Assembly: GCF_900108025.1 (NCBI RefSeq)
Contig: NZ_FNUS01000001.1
Coordinates: forward strand, 310,001-374,000
DNA: 64,000 nt
Direction of reading: 5' to 3'
Source: Halpernia humi
GTDB taxonomy: Bacteria; Bacteroidota; Bacteroidia; Flavobacteriales; Weeksellaceae
The notes below the pieces were generated by a model. It was not told where the DNA came from. It saw only the letters and a list, made by a program, of their open reading frames with translations, and did no database searches. The number at the start of each line of letters is the position of its first letter. Position 1 is the stretch's first letter. A program made the translations under genes and the position numbers. Positions 61,397 to 64,000 of the stretch are shown in pieces.

Positions 61397-62200
61397 TTAT
61401 TCGAATCTTTCAACTACTTTTTGCGTAACACCAGCGGAACTGAAGCCGCCGTCATTAAATAAATTTTGCATCGTTACCATTCTTGTTAAATCAGAAAACA
61501 TGGCCACACAATAATTAGCGCAATCTAAGGCATTTGCGTTTCCAAGTGGAGACATGGCTTCTGCATAACCTAAAAAGCCACCAAAACCTTTTACACCACT
61601 ACCAGCAGTTGTTACAGTCGGAGATTGCGAAATCGTATTTACCCGAACTTTTCTCTCGCCCCAATAATAGCCAAAACTACGTGCAATTCCTTCTAAATAT
61701 GCTTTGTTATCTGCCATATCATTATAATCTGGGAATGTTCTTTGCGCTGCAATATAAGTTAATGCTAAAATAGAACCCCATTCATTCATACAATCTTTTT
61801 CCCACGCTACGCGCATTACTTTATGAAAAGACACTGCAGAAACATCCCAGCCTTTTTGTAACCAATCGTAGTTTAGATCTGTGTAATGTTTGCCTTTTCG
61901 CACGTTTACAGACATTCCGATGGAATGCAAAATAAAATCTAACTTACCAAATTTTGCAATTGCAGCATCAAATAATTTATTCAAATCTTCTAAAGAAGTA
62001 GCATCCGCGCCAATTACATCAGAGCCTGTTTTTGCGGCCAATTCATCCATTTCACCCATTCTCATTGCGATGGGAGCGTTGGATAGTATAAATTCTGCAC
62101 CTTCTTCGTGGCATCTTTCGGCCACTTTCCACGCAATGGATTGGTTATTCAATGCGCCAAAAATAATTCCTTTTTTTCCTTTTAATAATCCGTTGGACAT
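61397..62200 (-). CDS. fabI: enoyl-[acyl-carrier-protein] reductase (NADH), FabI
   Basis: The 267-residue short-chain dehydrogenase has GKKGIIFGALNNQSIAWKVAERCHEEGA, the FabI variant of the nucleotide-binding glycine motif. The catalytic Y..M(x6)K signature is present as YNDMADNKAYLEG. Further conserved segments are FILHSIGMSVN, WLQKGWDVSAVSFHKV and NTISQSPTVTTAGSGVKG. It reduces the double bond in fatty acid elongation. A TAAATTTG box (62217-62224, minus strand) lies just upstream. Confidence 0.96.
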   Translation of the reverse strand: MSNGLLKGKKGIIFGALNNQSIAWKVAERCHEEGAEFILSNAPIAMRMGEMDELAAKTGSDVIGADATSLEDLNKLFDAAIAKFGKLDFILHSIGMSVNVRKGKHYTDLNYDWLQKGWDVSAVSFHKVMRVAWEKDCMNEWGSILALTYIAAQRTFPDYNDMADNKAYLEGIARSFGYYWGERKVRVNTISQSPTVTTAGSGVKGFGGFLGYAEAMSPLGNANALDCANYCVAMFSDLTRMVTMQNLFNDGGFSSAGVTQKVVERFE

Positions 62201-62216
62201 AAACTATAGTTTTTTA

Positions 62217-62224
62217 CAAATTTA
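62217..62224 (-). promoter_or_regulatory. -7 promoter box for fabI
   Basis: CAAATTTA reads TAAATTTG on the minus strand, 17 bases before the ATG. Confidence 0.55.
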
Positions 62225-62250
62225 AAATATTTTATGACTTAATCATAAAA

Positions 62251-62280
62251 AAAAGGAACTGAATTTTTCCAGTTCCTTTT
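62251..62280. terminator. terminator between the LEA-like gene and fabI
   Basis: AAAAGGAACTG and CAGTTCCTTTT pair over AATTTTTC, with A and T runs on both sides. It ends the gene at 62299-62598 on the minus strand. Confidence 0.85.
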
Positions 62281-62298
62281 TTAATATTAATTAGAGGC

Positions 62299-62598
62299 TT
62301 AATTTGTGGCCTTTTTAATTTCGGCTTCAGCATCTACAGACGCGTCTTTGGCATTCTCCCAAGCATCATTTGCAGCATCCTTGGTGTTTTCCCAAGCATC
62401 AGAAATATTACTTTTTGCACGGTCTAGCCAACCTTCTTTTGTGGCTTCTTGGTCTTTATTTCTTTGCTCGTTTATGTAGGCTTTTGCTTTATCTGCCATT
62501 TCGTTTACTTTCCATTTTACATCGTTTGCGGCATCTTTTAGTGAATTTTTCGCTTCATTTACTGCATTTTCCGCATTGTTGTAATCTTGATTTTCCAT
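62299..62598 (-). CDS. small repetitive helical protein (LEA/apolipoprotein-like)
   Basis: The 99-residue protein is rich in Ala, Asn, Asp, Glu and Lys and has a heptad-like amphipathic pattern. It includes DAWENTKDAANDAWENAKDA, in which an approximately 11-residue unit is repeated. This composition is typical of LEA-like or YtxH-type desiccation and stress proteins; no enzymatic motif is visible. It carries no signal peptide. It is probably stress-induced, but I see no promoter match. Confidence 0.65.
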   Translation of the reverse strand: MENQDYNNAENAVNEAKNSLKDAANDVKWKVNEMADKAKAYINEQRNKDQEATKEGWLDRAKSNISDAWENTKDAANDAWENAKDASVDAEAEIKKATN

Positions 62599-62738
62599 AA
62601 AATAAATTATTTTTTTAGTTAATATATAAAGATCTTATTGGTCTTTTAAATTCAAATACTATTCCATTAATTTTTATTCATTAATTAAAGGGAAAATTGA
62701 ATGTTTTATTTTAATTAATTTTAGCCTTAAAATAATTA

Positions 62739-63293
62739 ATGAAAAAAATAAGATGCAATTGGTCTGAAAAAGATGATCTCTACCGAAAATACCACGATGA
62801 AGAATGGGGAAAACCAGTTTATGATGACGCTACGATTTTTGAATTTTTACTGTTAGAAAGTTTTCAGGCAGGATTAAGTTGGTACACGATTTTAAAAAAA
62901 CGAGAAAATTTTAAATCGGCATTCGATAATTACGATTATAAAAAAATCGCAAAATATCAGCAAGAAAAAATTGATGATTTAATGACTGATAGCGGAATTA
63001 TCCGTAATAAATTAAAAATTTTAGCAACTATAAATAATGCGCAAAAATTTCAGGAAGTTCAAAAAGAATTCGGAACTTTTTCTAAATATATTTGGAAATT
63101 CGTGGGTGGAAAACCGATTATTAATCATCCAAAAACACTACAAGAAGTTCCTGCAACCACCGAAATTTCTGATTTAATTTCTAAAGATTTAAAAAAACGT
63201 GGTTTCAAATTCCTTGGTTCTACTGTTGTTTATGCACACATGCAAGCAACTGGTTTGGTGAATGACCATTTAGAATCATGTTTTGCGAAATAA
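62739..63293 (+). CDS. tag: DNA-3-methyladenine glycosylase I
   Basis: The 184-residue protein starts RCNWSEKDDLYRKYHDEEWG and has the Tag signature FEFLLLESFQAGLSWYTILKKRENF with the catalytic glutamate. Zinc ligands are the N-terminal Cys (RCNW), His (YHDEEW), and the His and Cys of NDHLESC at the end. It removes 3-methyladenine from DNA during alkylation repair. A strong terminator follows. It is convergent with a small membrane protein gene. Confidence 0.95.
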   Translation: MKKIRCNWSEKDDLYRKYHDEEWGKPVYDDATIFEFLLLESFQAGLSWYTILKKRENFKSAFDNYDYKKIAKYQQEKIDDLMTDSGIIRNKLKILATINNAQKFQEVQKEFGTFSKYIWKFVGGKPIINHPKTLQEVPATTEISDLISKDLKKRGFKFLGSTVVYAHMQATGLVNDHLESCFAK

Positions 63294-63295
63294 AA

Positions 63296-63328
63296 AAACC
63301 GTCTCAAATTCTATTTTGAGACGGTTTA
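63296..63328. terminator. terminator after tag
   Basis: AAACCGTCTCAAA and TTTGAGACGGTTT form a long stem over a short loop, with an A run before and a moderate A/T tract after. It may serve both strands. Confidence 0.85.
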
Positions 63329-63331
63329 AAA

Positions 63332-63496
63332 TTATTTTTTTATTTTTTCAAGGAAATATCTTACAATGAAGACGATTCCTACGGCTAGAAGAAATCCGCG
63401 CAGAAAACTTAAAATTTCTCCTTCGCCATAAACGAACAATAAGATACTTATTAAAAAAGCAATTAATCCGATATAGAGTTTAAATATTTGGGGCAT
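63332..63496 (-). CDS. 54-residue membrane protein of unknown function
   Basis: The frame from ATG 63496 to TAA 63332 encodes two membrane helices: FKLYIGLIAFLISILLFVYG and LRGFLLAVGIVFIVRYFLE. It ends in a lysine tail. It sits four bases downstream of the nucleoside phosphorylase stop on the same strand, so the two are probably co-transcribed. Similar tiny membrane proteins occur widely in flavobacteria without known function. Confidence 0.6.
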   Translation of the reverse strand: MPQIFKLYIGLIAFLISILLFVYGEGEILSFLRGFLLAVGIVFIVRYFLEKIKK

Positions 63497-63500
63497 TTTT

Positions 63501-64000
63501 CTATTTTATAATTCTTTCTAAAACCCATTCTATCATCATTTTTTCGGATTTTTTGTGATCGGCAGAAAATTCGCCGCGGCGTCTGTTTGCAATCACACAC
63601 GCAATTGTAGTGGCATCATGGCCTAATAATTTAGACAAACCGTAAATGGCGGAAGTTTCCATTTCAAAGTTAGAAATACCGAGTTCATTTAATTGTTCTA
63701 AAAATCGATCGTCTAATGCTCTTAAACGCAATTGTCTTCCTTGCGGCGCATAAAAACCAGGAAAAGTAGCGGTGTTCCCGATGTATTTTGCATCTTTAAA
63801 CAATTCAGAATTTTTCTTAGACCAATCTGAAAAATAAAGCATTCCTTTTATTTTTTCATAAGGAAAACCAGCCATGAAATTTTTAGAAAATTCATTTTCA
63901 AAATGGTAATCTTGGTAAAAATGGAGCAGTCCGTCTAAACCAACCACGTTTTCTGTTACCAATAAATTATCAACTTCAATATCTGGATTTACACTGCCGC
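63501..64000 (-). CDS. nucleoside phosphorylase (uridine phosphorylase-like), 3' part; 5' end outside window
   Basis: The frame remains open to the window edge, so the TTG at 63962 is not the start. Visible sequence includes NPDIEVDNLLVTENVVGLDGLLHFY, ATFPGFYAPQGRQLRL and the conserved NFEMETSAIYGLSKLLGHDATTIACVIANRR, in which EMET forms the ribose/phosphate site. This is the uridine/purine nucleoside phosphorylase fold. It splits nucleosides with phosphate for salvage. Substrate preference cannot be stated. Confidence 0.88.
   Translation of the reverse strand, partial: GSVNPDIEVDNLLVTENVVGLDGLLHFYQDYHFENEFSKNFMAGFPYEKIKGMLYFSDWSKKNSELFKDAKYIGNTATFPGFYAPQGRQLRLRALDDRFLEQLNELGISNFEMETSAIYGLSKLLGHDATTIACVIANRRRGEFSADHKKSEKMMIEWVLERIIK

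Overview
The window is AT-rich chromosomal DNA from a member of the Bacteroidota, most likely a flavobacterium of the Weeksellaceae (Chryseobacterium/Kaistella/Cloacibacterium-like; the genus is inference). Supporting signs are many promoters with a TAnnTTTG -7 box, a secreted nuclease that looks like a type IX secretion substrate, a fused ResB-CcsA cytochrome c maturation protein, HopJ-family proteins, and the FtsK-LolA-LptF/G gene order. I saw no rRNA, tRNA or CRISPR array.

Layout. 1-1.8 kb: end of a TamB-like gene, an Lrp/AsnC regulator and a small membrane protein. 1.8-5.8 kb: an accessory patch with an orphan Rhs C-terminal cassette (NleD/M91-like HExxH protease domain plus a lipoprotein), a REP-associated transposase flanked by inverted REP sequence, the tail of a second Rhs-type cassette with a membrane protein, and a truncated DDE transposase. 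5.9-11.8 kb: a co-directional light/DNA-repair block (two photolyase-family proteins, DUF2256, a flavin reductase, DUF2805, DUF4130 and a radical SAM protein). 12-13.4 kb: a HigB/HigA-like toxin-antitoxin pair, an exonuclease III remnant and msrA. 13.5-21.7 kb: lptF/G, lolA, ftsK and a divergent resB-ccsA fusion. 22-24.7 kb: a metal-binding receptor, mgtE and a DUF2892 protein. 24.5-32.7 kb: an RND efflux operon, OsmC, rhodanese and a Crp/Fnr regulator. 33.5-37 kb: rpsO and pnp with a ParE-type pair between them, then an acyl-CoA dehydrogenase remnant. 37.4-43.6 kb: two unknown coiled-coil membrane proteins, a P450, and rtcB flanked by two HopJ paralogues and a WYL regulator. 43.6-54 kb: DUF1501/DUF1800, glucokinase, YceI, a hydrolase, an aquaporin, a tandem helix-hairpin-helix protein and a secreted endonuclease I. 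54.2-58 kb: the two CoA-transferase subunits separated by a nonsense-mutated lipoprotein and an ABC exporter. 58-64 kb: an XRE regulator, TerC, an M14 peptidase, fabI, a LEA-like protein, tag and a nucleoside phosphorylase that runs off the end.

How genes work together. The most coherent candidate system is the Crp/Fnr locus. The regulator's recognition helix has R-E-x-x-S-R. GTGAT-N4-ATCAC-like sites lie at the same distance (29.5 bases, site centre to -7 box) upstream of both the rhodanese-OsmC and the TolC-adaptor-RND operons. This suggests one activator controlling sulfur/thiol handling and efflux. A second regulatory candidate is a TTACA-N2-TGTAA motif, four times in front of the XRE gene and once each upstream of terC and the M14 peptidase. 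The repair block joins photolyase-family proteins with small partners usually found beside them. The other striking features are decay and insertion scars: several gene remnants, two toxin-antitoxin pairs beside housekeeping genes, and REP-driven interruption of an Rhs toxin cassette.
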